A DNA stretch of 64,000 nucleotides, taken from the NCBI RefSeq assembly GCF_000143535.2, contig NC_037312.1:1860001-1924000 (forward strand), in the 5' to 3' direction. Each line of letters opens with the position of its first letter. Within the stretch, counting starts at the first letter, position 1. The notes below the pieces were generated by a model. The model made no database searches. It was not told the DNA's origin and saw nothing but the letters and a program-made list of their open reading frames with translations. A program made the position numbers and the translations under genes. Origin of the DNA: Botrytis cinerea B05.10 (taxonomy: Eukaryota > Ascomycota > Leotiomycetes > Helotiales > Sclerotiniaceae). Positions 10,232 to 21,650 of this stretch are shown here, in pieces.

Positions 10232-11395
10232 TTATGACACATTCACGTGTTGGAAAGGGACTCTGTTTTGGGCTGTATGGTAGCCAGATTGCTCTCTATC
10301 ATTAGTTCTTTGAGGATTCTTGACTAGGTGCATATCCTTCACAGATATCTGTAGTGGCACACGCCTTGGGGCTTTCCATGCAGGATCTTCGAAGCGGCAC
10401 AATTTTCTCTTGCTTCTCATGTCGACAATCTTGGTATCCATCCAACTGTTTTTATTCTTCCTAGCAAACTCTGCAGTCCAAGGTGTGCATGCCATTTGCT
10501 TCTTTCCCTTCTTTTCTTTTCCTGATTTCTTTGTGGTTTTCCAAATGTTTCTGTGATCTTCCAGTAATCTTAGCGGTGGCTTATTTCTTCGATTTACCTT
10601 AGCAAAATTCCAGAACGTATTTTTGTGCTGGCCTATTTTTTGGCACTGGTAGAATTGGTGATCGAGACTGTTGCATATAGGGCATCCATCCATGTAGCCT
10701 TCATCGTTGCATATCATACAATCTTTTAACTGGTGAGTTGGATCATGACAATTTGCGCAAGCACCGAGACGTATGAAGGCGTTCAATGTCCTTTTTGAAG
10801 GCTTTTTGATATCCGCTTGTTGATTCACTTCCTCCTGTGCCTCTTTGCTACTACCCACAGGATAATTCTGATTCGAACCCATTTGTACAGAGTGATTGAG
10901 CTGTCCTATTGGAATGATCAAGTAGCCTGATTGCTGATTGTTCATCGCTGGAGACCTGTGGGGGCCTTTTATCTGAGGATGATTGCCTAGAAGCATAAAA
11001 TTTTCAGTCACCACAACCGGTCCTGAACTACCAACTAACATTCTTTGCAAATCGGAATGCTTGGATACCGTTTGAGGGCCATTGTATCCAGATGTACTAA
11101 TGTTCCGCTTTGGTCTGGACTATTTGCTGGACGTCGTAGGTTTATTAGCAAAAGACAAATCCACTTTTAGCTCAACAAAAAACTTCTCATCACTAGCAGA
11201 ACTATCATGCTTTCCTTGAAAGATGACTGGATCTTTGTGCTCCGTAGGCAAATCCTGCTCCAACTTGGCTTGCATCCCATTTTTAAACGTCGATAGTTTA
11301 GAGGGAGCTGATTTTCTATCTAACTTCCGTGATTTGAATGAGAATGAGAATGAATCGTCATTTGGCTCATCTTTAATTCGCGGAAGGCCATCCAT
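10232..11395 (-). CDS. Double zinc-knuckle protein interrupted by an in-frame TAG
   Basis: From the ATG at 11395 (MDGLPRIKDEPNDDSFSFSF) 91 codons are open, then TAG at 11122-11120, then 295 more codons in the same frame to the stop at 10232. The second half has two exact C-x2-C-x4-H-x4-C knuckles, CANCHDPTHQLKDC and CPICNSLDHQFYQC (10643-10759), with an extra Cys pair between them. Such knuckles bind RNA or single-stranded DNA and occur in RNA-processing proteins and retroelement Gag proteins. The remainder is basic (KKSGKEKKGKK). Three readings are open: a nonsense mutation, removal of the TAG by a short in-frame intron (a 42-nt GTCTTT...GTCCAG segment would work but its donor is poor), or read-through. 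The second half alone could start at the ATG at 11041. Confidence 0.5.
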
Positions 11396-11865
11396 CTTCA
11401 GGATTGGGGTGATTGATTGAGAGTGTATGTTTTTCCAGAGTCCAGTGGAAACGTAAACAACGCGCATTTCCCGTAGAGATAGATGACCTTTTAATCTACG
11501 AAGCAAAGAAGGAAGGTGCGAACGACAACACCTCTGAATTGAGAAAAAGCATCGAGTATTAATTTACAACCCTTTTCTTCACGAAAAACCATAGAATGAT
11601 GCTTATAACCTGGTTTTACGTAGATAATCGCTGGGTAATTAGGTAATGTCCATTTCCAAAAATCACTCTATCACATATATGTATTGTGTAGTGTCTCATA
11701 CGCTGCACTTTTCAAAACTTTAAATGAAGCGAACGAAAGTTACTTTGAGTTGGATGAGTTTGTATTGGGAACTAAACTGACAGAAGAACACCCCCCACTC
11801 CCTAAGCCTCATGTGCTCTCGCCATCTCTATTTGCTATAGATGTTCTAAATCTCGCATTTTGCTA
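11396..11865. other. Spacer, no gene seen
   Basis: It lies between two minus-strand genes and has no independent coding frame. It should contain the promoter of the zinc-knuckle ORF. Confidence 0.4.
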
Positions 11866-12942
11866 TTACGAGGTATGCTCTTGGATGATACTGGCCAATG
11901 CAGTGGTGAGTGAATCTTCCAATAACGAACGGGCTAGAGGCTTGGTCATACGGTTCGGTGTCGCCTTAACGGCAGCTTGTGCCTGTTTGATAGCAATTTC
12001 AGCACCGCGACCAAGGCATCGACGCTCAAACATCTTTATTGTGATTAGTTCACCAGTATTGGGATCTTTGAAGACTGAATCTGGGAGTAGAAGAGGAGGA
12101 AGAGGTGCCAATGATGAGGACGGTGCAGAGGGGGCAGCTTTGGATGTTGTATATGAATTAGAGAGACCAGGTAGAGAAATTCGAGCAGCTAAAAGCGATG
12201 AAGGGGTTGAATTCAAAGGTCCGGGTCCAACGGTTGATACCGAGAATTCATTGGGAGTCTGGGAAGTGCCTAGGTCTTCAGGATTGAACGGGACACTGGG
12301 AAAGCCTTGAGAGTCTTGTGCTGTAGTGTATGGGCTTTCGGGATAGAAACAATCTTTAGGATAATCTAGGGGTGCTTTCATTGGTACAGAAGCTGGCGGA
12401 TTTTGAGGATTAAGGTATCTCTCAAAATGATTTTGACCCAGTTGTTGAAATGGAATTGCCATGAGATCCACTCTTTGTTGAACAGGTTCAGAGACAGGTG
12501 TTTCGTAGGCAGCTTTAGATATCTCTGAAGCCTGACGTTTGATTGGCAGGACAGGTTTTATGGAGCGGCTTGTGGTCTCCAAAGTCTCCAAGATGTTGTC
12601 AAGGAAATCTGCGGATATCGCAGGTGTCGGTTCAGCAGATTCTGGAGTGGGAGGCAATTGTCCAATTTGTTGTTGAACAATATACTCAGGACCACCATAT
12701 TTACCAGGAAACTCGCCAAATGCACCAGATAACTGGAATCTATCCCACAGGACCTTTTCAGTCCAGTAATAACAAAAGTCCAAACCAGTCAACGGATGTT
12801 GAGAAATGACGGAAGCAAGTTCTTTTTGGTACTCGCGGTCGAAATCATCTGTCTCGAAGAATGGAAATATGCTGCAAAGATTCAATAGCATGGACTGATG
12901 ATGTCTTTGATAGTGAGGAGGCCGAACGTAGGAGTTCGACAT
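11866..12942 (-). CDS. Unrecognised Pro/Ser-rich protein C, possible distant relative of A and B
   Basis: A single exon of 358 codons, intact from an ATG at 12942. The N-terminal 75 residues look folded (FFETDDFDREYQKELASVIS) and contain YYWTEKVLWDRFQ followed by GEFPGKYGG. This resembles LYMTDKCFWHQFW/EEFP of gene A and TFMADKLFWRSHW/EQFP of gene B, with a longer gap before the EFP. Residues from about 95 to 300 are Pro/Ser/Thr-rich and probably disordered. The last 60 residues (GELITIKMFERRCLGRGAEI, then KPLARSLLEDSLTTALASII) look helical. No known domain is recognised. The gene lies on the same strand as A, B and the zinc-knuckle ORF. Confidence 0.6.
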   Translation of the reverse strand: MSNSYVRPPHYQRHHQSMLLNLCSIFPFFETDDFDREYQKELASVISQHPLTGLDFCYYWTEKVLWDRFQLSGAFGEFPGKYGGPEYIVQQQIGQLPPTPESAEPTPAISADFLDNILETLETTSRSIKPVLPIKRQASEISKAAYETPVSEPVQQRVDLMAIPFQQLGQNHFERYLNPQNPPASVPMKAPLDYPKDCFYPESPYTTAQDSQGFPSVPFNPEDLGTSQTPNEFSVSTVGPGPLNSTPSSLLAARISLPGLSNSYTTSKAAPSAPSSSLAPLPPLLLPDSVFKDPNTGELITIKMFERRCLGRGAEIAIKQAQAAVKATPNRMTKPLARSLLEDSLTTALASIIQEHTS

Positions 12943-14645
12943 GTTGTGAAGTTAGGGTGTTATCCTGGGTGTTGATGACTACGTGCTCTTAGTAACTTCT
13001 GATCGTAAAGGAAGCTGATGTTCTATCGTGGGTGAGTATGTTTGAATATCAGTTTTATAACCGTGTAGTTTTGTTGCTTGTCTAACGACTTCCCCATGGT
13101 CTGGAAGTCTCTGGAATCGGGTAACTTATATATAATAAAGTAAAAGGAAGCATGGTACGGCTTTTTATTTCGTTCAAAGAAGACCAAAAAGATACGGGCT
13201 CTTCTGACTTTCATACTGCGTAACTATACAAAAGTGTGTGCTAGATAGTACGATAGAAGATCGGATTTAGAATCAATTGATCCTGGTATGACATATAAAT
13301 AGCCGTACACTGTGGCCAAAAGACTTCGAGCAGTAGCAGTATTTGTTCCTGTGATCAAAAATACATCATAAAACCCAGACTTAAAGCTTCAAGCTTTGTC
13401 AGTGAGAATTGATTGATATTAGGGAATGGAATTAATTTGAGGGAGAGAGCATTTATATCTGACATCTTCCCATAGAAATAGTCATTTGATGAGACTAGCA
13501 AAAAGGTAAAGAGTCTTGAAACTCTACTGTAAATGCCTTGTACCAGTTGATCATGCTAACACAAGTCTTTTGTTATGATACACATGATTCGCCAAGATGT
13601 TTACACGATTCGGAATAGGCTCGAAGGGTATCCACAAAGCAAGCAAAGAGACACGCAACCACCGAGTCCTAAATAACTTCTTGCTAATTCATAGAGCCAA
13701 TTTGTCTCCTTTTAAGGTAAAGGGCTCTATGGTCTTCAAAGCAGTAAGCTCGTATGGCATCAAAGACCTTGTGGGTATTCAAATCCCACTAAAGATATAA
13801 ACAACTTTCGAAGGCAAAGAGCAACGAAAGTACGCGCAATAAATTCCAAACATCGAGGCCTACAATTATGTCTACTTGTTGAATACCGATAGGAGCATGA
13901 ATTTAATCAGTAGATTTGTGGTGAGCACTGCTCACAATCTTTGCTGTTCGGTTTTATACTTCTAACTTCGAGTTTCGGACGAACTGCCAATAGTTGTACG
14001 TCTCAACAAGCTACATTCGCTAGGCAATATGAGTTTGATACCAGAAACTAGTGAAGACTCTATTTGTTGCAAGACGAGGGCAAGTGGTAGGAGGAGCCAG
14101 ATACTGTGTACATGATTCCACCCACCTAGTCTCCCTCATGCTCCATGAATTTTGACATTTGAACATGCATATCGACTTAATCCTGAGGTATTATATATAA
14201 GTAAGTACGAACCAGAGTAGGTTTATGTAAGTAATATACGAGCCGAAGTAGGCTGTGTAGGAATTATTGAAGGTTGGTAACCAGTCTACCCATACCACTG
14301 ATTGGCGACTGAAGATGGTAGATATTCTTGATGGTGATAGCTTCCCAATCGAAGTGTTTGTTTTGAAAAGAACTACCAGAAGCAGGTCTGAAGGAATCCG
14401 TAAGGAAACCTTTTGGCTTAAATTCCGCTAGGCTTTCAAATTTACTCTCGCAGGATTGGATACTTGTGCCAATCACTGTCCGATATTATATTTTAATTCG
14501 TACAAAAATGGATTAACAAACAGAAAGTTCTTTCACGGGGAACTATCCCTATTGTACAAATTCTGTTAACCATTCAACAAGTGAGTTTTCGCAAAATCCT
14601 GGGTATATATAGACAAAATCTTACCCCTCATCCATCAAATAATTC
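12943..14645. other. AT-rich gene-poor spacer
   Basis: Only short ORFs without coding character. It precedes the tRNA gene. Confidence 0.45.
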
Positions 14646-14744
14646 GGCCTGCTGGCCCAATGGCAAGGCGCTTGACTACGATTAAAGGATTTCATCCATT
14701 AACTCGACATCAAGAGATTGCAGGTTCGATCCCTGCGTAGGTCA
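14646..14744 (+). tRNA. tRNA-Arg(ACG): tRNA-Arg (anticodon ACG) with an intron
   Basis: A full cloverleaf can be drawn. The acceptor stem GGCCTGC pairs with GTAGGTC (two G-T wobbles). The D arm is GCC...GGC. The anticodon stem CTTGA pairs with TCAAG, the loop is CT-ACG-A, the T arm is GCAGG-TTCGATC-CCTGC and the discriminator is A. A 27-nt intron at 14682-14708 separates loop base 37 from 38, the canonical nuclear position. A run of four T at 14750-14753 can serve as RNA polymerase III terminator. A34 would be edited to inosine to read CGU/CGC/CGA. Confidence 0.92.
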
Positions 14745-16096
14745 CTTCCTTTTGCTTTTGGTTGTGGTTGTGGATGTGATGTGTGGGGCTAAAACGGGGA
14801 CTAAAGCAGAGGATCGCGAAGGGATCTTTGCATTAGACGACTTCTAGCGCTTCATTTTTTCCAATTAGCAGTGCAGAAACCCTGCTATTTTGACTAATCT
14901 TATTGAAAGAATTGACCTCATCTGAAATATAATGTGTGAGGCATGTATAACACTGGAAGGGATTGTATGTTACTGGAAAGCAAGGGGAGCAAATTAGTAG
15001 CCATCTTCTATTTCATTTTTACAAATCTCACAGGTCAATTTGGATAATCTACAAGTATCTGGATTGGCTATGAAAACCCAAGAATATTGTTGATCGGAGA
15101 AAAAGAGAGCAGATGGTGTTTGACCTCCTCGGCTAATCCCTACTACCTCCTTTGTCTACCTATCAACACATCAAGGTTCACATTAAACAAATCTTCATTG
15201 CTTTCACGAATACTCATTCATTGTTGATGTGCTTTCGTATATCTGCTCGATACTCAATATCAATTGGCTTTCGAGAAGAAAAAAAAAAGAGCAAAATTTG
15301 CAGGTTGTAGCGGGGCAAGTGGGGCAACAAAGGTTCATGCACAGGAACAAGAACAAATTCTACCAAAGCATGATCTAAAGCAGAAACCCCCTGAAACAGC
15401 AAGAAGTTAGAGTGTAGGAATGCAATTAACGTAATGAGATTTTTGTGGAAAATCTCTATATGGTATGAGGGCGATTTTTTTATACTAGGCTAAATCATAT
15501 GATTTTGTGATGGGTTACATGATGGTTTACATGATGATTTACAAGGTAATATGAAAATGAGAAGTGATTGTATGATATAAATCAGGACAATATTATGAAT
15601 TTTAATAATAATATAAATTAGGACAATGATATAACTTAGAATAATAATGTGACTTAAAATGATAATATGATTTAGGATAACGATATAAATTGGGATAATA
15701 TTCGAATTAGAACAATGATAGAAACTGGGAAAATTATAGAGTTTTGAAAGAAAAGGAGAGGATTCAGAAAAGGTATCCCCAACATATCTGTATTTCCACT
15801 CCTACTCAAATATGATGACTGTATGAATACACAATATATGGCTGGCTATTAGTCATTGGTGAAGGAGCTTGGTGGAGATGAATCTCAGATTCTACATAAG
15901 TCAATAATTTGCAAAGTATTTACGAGGGGTGTTTGATATCTAGGTTATGGGACTGAGCAATTGACTGCAGAGGGTATCGCCTGGACTTACTCGTAGAAAT
16001 ATGAGCGTCTAATCTGCAATCATCACCTAACAAGTCGATTGTAGACCAACTGAAATATAGACATTAAATAACTATCAAAAAATAAAACCGCTAAAT
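14745..16096. other. AT-rich spacer with degenerate minisatellite
   Basis: No gene was seen. Apart from the degenerate repeat at 15570-15730 nothing stands out. Confidence 0.45.
15570..15730. repeat. Degenerate AT-rich tandem repeat, unit about 20 nt
   Basis: Variants of GATATAAATTAGGACAAT and AATAATATGATTTAGGATAA follow each other head to tail roughly eight times. Most units differ by a few bases, so this is an old minisatellite. The sequence just upstream also carries three short GATG(G/A)(T/G)TTACA units. Confidence 0.65.
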
Positions 16097-18143
16097 TCAA
16101 TACATTACACTCCCTGCTTTGGGAATCATCAGAATACCTTCTTCTAACAACCGTTCCGCCAGTTCAAAAATCATTCCATCACACCCTTTTCTCGCAATGA
16201 TGTCAATTGCCACCGGTAGATACTCTGTTTGTAATGATATGGTAGAATTGTATGCAGCTTGGCCGATTGGGAACACCATATCGGGGACTTCGGCAAAGTT
16301 GGATACCCGGCTGACAGACCATCCGGACGGTACTCCTGGAAGACTATTTTATTGATCTCGGTTAGTAAAAATATGGGCTTGAGATTCAATCGTTTCAAAT
16401 TTCTGATTGTTGGACTACAGTCCGGACTATTGAATACCCTTATAGACATGTGAAAAAATTTACGTACCTGCTGTAGACATTTCTATATGAAGTTTCTGCT
16501 AATGTCCCGGGATAAAGAAGCAAACTTTCACTACAGCTGCTTGGGCTAGAAGGTACAACTTCCTCGGCAAACCAATCCATGAAAATAGTTTTGTTAGAAA
16601 TGGCTTGTTCGCTTGCATCAGCACTGATGTTGTTTTGTCCCCAAGCCCATCTGCTTAATGGTACGGGATCAATGAAAGGACGGGCGCCATCATTTGCAGC
16701 AGCGTAATCCGCATAGAATGGCTCGGCAAGGAGACTGTATTGTTGCTGGGAAATGAGAGTGGGATATACAAGACTAAGGAAATCTTCAATTGAAGAGTCA
16801 TTTGCTCCAGATGGGGTTTTTTCGTTCCAAAGAGCCCCCAAATCTAGAGCAGTCGTGCTTGTTGAGTTAAGAAACGTTTCTAACTTCGCGAGAAAATCAA
16901 GTAAGACTGATTCAGCCTCTGTTGTAGCGTTTTCTGGGAAATCTGATGTCCAAATCTTCTTGGGGAATTCAGTGAAGTTGCTTGTGATGTTGTTTCCATA
17001 CAAGACTTTAGCAGCTTCGTGCCACAAAATTGGATCTCTAGTGAGAAAACCCGCAGTGTCAAGAGTTGGAGATAAAGGCATTACATTATCCAAGCTAACC
17101 AGTCCATGAGATGGCCTATTACCGAAGCATCCATTGACTTGAGATGGGTTACGAATACTTCCACCAGTATCGGAACCAATACCAAGGTCTAACCAATCAT
17201 AAGCACCAATTCCAGCTCCAGGGCCAGAAGAAGAAGAGGATGGAGATTGGTATCCATCACCACGGGGGTTGAAAGGGCAGTGATAGTCCACCCAGTCTGC
17301 AGTTGGACTTTCCCCATTAGCAAATTGGGATGTCTTCATCTTTCCGACGATAATTGCTCCTGCGTCAATCAAACTCTGGACAGCGGGTCCGGTAAAATTT
17401 GCTGGTGGATAAAGCTCGTAATATGCACGATTGCCATTACTGGTCTTGATTCCTGCAACGTCGTAGATATCTTTTACACCAAGCCGGACTCCGGCGAGAG
17501 GCTTTTCGGCAGTTTTGGTATAGTAGAGCCTGGAAGGCACGCCGATAGTAGAACTCTGCACCCCAGGAATGGATGCACTCAGAATAGAAAACGTTCCGTC
17601 CGAGTTCTCAATTGTTCCTTCAGTAAAAGCATCCTGTACATCAGAATACAAACGATAAGCTTTGAAGAGCTCGCCGGTATTTGGGTTTAAAAAGTATGGC
17701 CCTGGAGGCACCTGATTGTTTGAACTGCTGGTAAACTTTTGAGTTCCAAATTCATTACAAACAGTTGATAACGAACTAGAATTAGTAGAACCGACGAGGT
17801 GAACAGCTAATTTAGTTAACGATTGTTGGTATTGAAATTGGAAGATGGGCATACCTTCCAAAAATCCGGGATTGAAAACATCGTCGAAGGCAGTGTAATT
17901 GGTAACTAATGATTTGAATGAAGCAGCGGTGAAACTTCTCTCTGAACTTTTCATAACCGTCAAAGGAACCAAGTCTGCTGTGCTCGGCTTGGACTGGATG
18001 GTTGCAACAGGGTCGATGCCAACATAATAGCTGATGCCATTGACAGCAACGGTAGTGCCGGTCTTCGAGATTGAGATGGCAGCATTTGCCATGCTCACCA
18101 GAGATATGGTCACGGCAGCCGATTTCAACATTCTGAAAGCCAT
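16097..18143 (-). CDS. Secreted amidase-signature-family hydrolase
   Basis: Exons 18143-16468 and 16343-16097 encode 640 residues. The 124-nt intron has a GTACGT donor, a CTAAC branch and an AAATAG acceptor. Amidase-signature enzymes hydrolyse amide bonds with a Lys-cisSer-Ser triad. Here Lys224 lies in [14 protein letters not shown], the cis-Ser in the [10 protein letters not shown] run (about 304-306), and the nucleophile Ser329 in [15 protein letters not shown] signal peptide (about residues 1-22, [17 protein letters not shown]) and many Asn-X-Ser/Thr sites indicate secretion. The N-terminal 200 residues before the catalytic core are the extension seen in large fungal members. The second exon supplies the conserved C-terminus ([20 protein letters not shown]), so the single-exon frame that stops at 16440 is wrong. 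The substrate is unknown. Confidence 0.9.
16410..16434. repeat. Short dispersed element, compact form, in the amidase intron
   Basis: TTGGACTACAGTC runs directly into CGGACTATTGAA inside the amidase intron. Near copies are at 52610-52634 (opposite orientation) and, in split form, at 35978-36116. The core is partly palindromic (AGTCCGGACT). Confidence 0.6.
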
Positions 18144-20196
18144 GATCTCAGATCAATGAAGTGGAATTCCTCCGATTGCTCACGATACTTGTCTGTTCAC
18201 CCAAACGATAGAAACAAAGCAGATATTTATACTCGGAACAACGGGATACAAGTGAGATGGTATTTTGAGAGCTATGAATACTTAGGAATTTATCTTGGAG
18301 TGTTTCAACGATAAGATGGCCAAGAAACTCAAGATACGATGATGGGTTCCTGCATATCTCCTCCGGCATTCCTCGATTGCGGATCATCTTGGAAATGGTT
18401 GCCCCGCACAGATAAGATAAATGAATAAGGTGGGCTGGATCAAAGCTTTAAACTTCTTCCGAAGGCTTTTGGTGAGAGCATCTATCAAAGCTGCACTTGC
18501 TACGTCAATACAACAAAACATCTATATGAGAATCCCCTTTTCGATCCCATTGATTTGTTAATCGAAGAAAGACCTGTATTCTTAAACCATTTATGATATT
18601 TTAACATTTTAAATACCATGTTCTTCGGACTGACTGGGAACTAGATATTGAAACAACACTGTCATTTTTTGAGGAGATTTTGATTGTAATAGAACAATGA
18701 GTAATTGTTACCTGGTGGTATCTAGTCGAAACTATTCGGAATCTAGAATACCACCAAGTCGAAATTAGTCGAGACTTCTATATGGGAACATATGAGAACA
18801 TGTATATCCTGACAAACAACCGTAACAAAACCCGGTATCCTCATAGCAAGGGTTTGCTTTTTCGCAATCTGAATTCTAGTAATAACTGATAGGAAAGTGT
18901 CAACACAATGGCCATGAGTAGCGATTGGCAAATACCTTTACGGCCGAAAATTGTAAGATAGGACTTTAGCCTCCATACATCCTCAGAGTAGACCGAGTTG
19001 TCTAACATGAAGTCCGCCTTAGTAACACTTGAATTGACCGATGTCAATATTTAGATACGTAGAAGAAGTCCACCAGGTCTCCCATCCTTAGTGAGATAAG
19101 AAAATCCCCGAGTTCGGCAAACAACTCCCCAGCCACGTGCCAGCCTCGTATCTTTAGTGGAGCAAAATCGCGAGGGGAGGTGGACACGTGACATACGGCG
19201 ATTCAAAAAGATTTCGAGCTTTCTCCCATTTATGTAAGTGATTCTTATCCCTGGTGTCATCAGTTTGTGGTAGATATTATGTACAGCTTATCTTAGATTC
19301 GAGCTGTTACTATCGCTAAAGGTGTAAAAAGTGCCCATCTAGCTCTTTGGCTAATAAAGCTCTGTCATCACCCACCATTCCCCTCAATGCTTCCTACATG
19401 TGTATCGTTTGAATTCGGGAGAAGATTCAACACTTCGTTCTGCGGACATCTTCGAAGTATCCCGCAAATATGGCTCATCAGTGTGAGAAGCATCTTGGTG
19501 GCATGTCAGAGCGATTGGAAATTTGGTTCCAAAGCTTAAAGCTTGAGAGGGGGTTGTTGTAAATCATGTTATCTCGTTTATCAGAGCGTTGGTTCTAGTC
19601 GCAGAGACAAAGCCAGACAGATGTGTTCGAGGTATCCTCCGTTGTATGCTTCTTTGCCGGTTCCCGTGTTTATTAATTCACCATTTCCTACTCGTCTTTC
19701 ATATCTCACACGTGCTCATTGCCGGTATTCGACTGGCCGCGGAGGATAAAAGCCGATACATATACCCGCAGATCAACACGACTTACCCCACCTTCAATTT
19801 CCAGATATCGAAGTCTTACCCCGTCGAGCGAGTGTTGTTTTCCCATGCAGGCCTTTGTTAACAAATAATGACACCAGGGTCCTCGCGCACGCATAGATTT
19901 AACCAATAACTTGCACCATGTGCAATATGATCGAAGAATTAGGAAGGTAGAAAGTTCTACTTCCTGAAATATCTGCAAGTTCAGGGTCGAGGCTATAACC
20001 ATCTGCATCTTCCTGTACGGCTTCGATATTGATGATGTAGCATTGTCCTATCACCAGCTACACGTGCATGTGCTTAGTGCACTGCTGTCAAATGCAGGCC
20101 AACGGCCGGCGGTCGCCGGGGAGTGTATATGAAGCAACAAGAATCTTCGATTTCACGACTTAATCTCAACGGCAAGTAGTATCTTTATTGGTATTC
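18144..20196. other. Divergent intergenic region between amidase and phosphoesterase
   Basis: Two kilobases without a supported gene. It should hold both promoters. Short CACGTG-type hexamers occur (for example near 19130-19190 and 20060) but their use is not known. Confidence 0.45.
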
Positions 20197-21650
20197 ATGA
20201 TGTTCGGTCTCGAGGTGATAACAATTGCAGCTTTATCTGGGGTTGCTCTGGCTGCTCCCCAGAATATTCAGTATCACGAGACTACTGACAATTCATGGAA
20301 AAGTCGAATAAAAAATGTTGTCGTTCTCGTCGAAGAGAATAGATCGTTTGATACCTTCGCGGGTGGTCTTAGCTACAACCCATCTATTGATGGATTGTTA
20401 CACCACAATTATTGTAATTCAATGTAAGCTTTCTCAGAGGTTCACAATTCTAGATGGACTTCAATTGACAGACAAAAAGGAATGCGTCAAACCCTGGGCA
20501 AAAGGCTGATGTGTGTGCTGGGCCTCGTGCCAACGATGTTGCAGCAGACGATCCAAACCACAGTATAAGTGGTGTTAACATGCAACGTATGGTTCTCCTT
20601 TGTCCGGATTATCAGACGACTTGTATCCCTCGCTAACTTATACAAGTCTTTACAACATATCATCCATCTGGAAAACAATCCGAAAGCATGCGTGGTTTCG
20701 TGACAGAACAATCCATCACCTACAGCACCTTGAACAAAACTCGTGCCGCTGAAGCCATCAACTACTACACCCCTGAACAAGTCAAAGTCTTCAACACAAT
20801 GGCCGAAAATTTCGTTCTTTTCGACCGCTGGTTCGCTTCTGTCCCGGGCCCTACCAACCCCAATCGTGCCTACATCACGAGTGGAACATCGCATGGACAC
20901 GGCAAAAATGATAACGCTTTCAACGTTTACGGTCTTCCCGTGAAATCCATCTTTGAACAGCTTTCCGAAAATGACATCACCTGGATGAACTACCAGAACT
21001 CTACCATGGGACCCGGCCTCGGTTTCAACCCAGATGCCGCATTCTACAACTGGACCCTTACCTCTGGCGCATATGAAACTAACATTGCCCCCTTGACAAA
21101 ATTCTACGAGGATGCGGCTGCAGGCACACTGCCACAGTTCACATACATCAACCCAGAGTGCTGCTCCTATCAGTCATTCCATCCCCCATCACCCATCACC
21201 TCCGGCGAAAGCTTCATCAAAGGAATCTATGAAGCTATTCGATCGTCCCCACAATGGAACGAAACCCTTTTTATCCTCACATTCGACGAGCACGGAGGTT
21301 TCGGCGACCATGTTCCTCCCCCCTCAAACGTACCGGCTGGAGATGATCTCACATATACTGAAAAAGCCCCCGATGGAAATAACATGACATTTGATTTCAA
21401 ACGCTTGGGTGTCCGCGTTCCAACGCTTTTGATAAGCCCGTGGGTTGGCAAGGGAGTGGTGGAGAAGAAGGGAAAGAACAAGGGAGGCGAGTACACGCAC
21501 ACAAGTATTATTGGATTCTTGGATGAGCTTTGGGGATTGGATCCATTGACTCCAAGAGTTAGCTGGAGTAGTACATTTGAGGGATTGATTACAAATAAGT
21601 TGAGGACGGATACACCAGTCACTTTACCGGATCCTTTAGCTTGGACTTAA
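20197..21650 (+). CDS. Secreted phosphoesterase (phospholipase C / acid phosphatase family)
   Basis: Exons 20197-20423, 20480-20586 and 20647-21650 encode 445 residues. The family (PF04185 type) cleaves phosphate esters, including phospholipids. A signal peptide (residues 1-20) precedes KNVVVLVEENRSFDTFAGG (about 40-57), the family's opening motif. CNSMNASNPGQKADVCAG and DDPNHSISGVNMQ span the first two introns and fix the splice sites. The metal-binding end motif FILTFDEHGGFGDHVPPP is intact, as are FASVPGPTNPNRAYITSGTS and VPTLLISPWVG. In intron 1 the acceptor ACAAAAAG at 20479 is chosen over the nearer GACAG because only it keeps this frame. The ATG at 20197 is preferred to the TTG at 20188. 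Confidence 0.92.

Noticed and set aside
11684..12310. 208-codon plus-strand ORF
   Set aside because: It overlaps gene C antisense; the minus frame has a longer intact ORF and the family-like motif.
16171..16449. Minus-strand 92-codon ORF inside the amidase locus
   Set aside because: It crosses the intron and second exon in the wrong frame; the amidase C-terminus is in another frame there.
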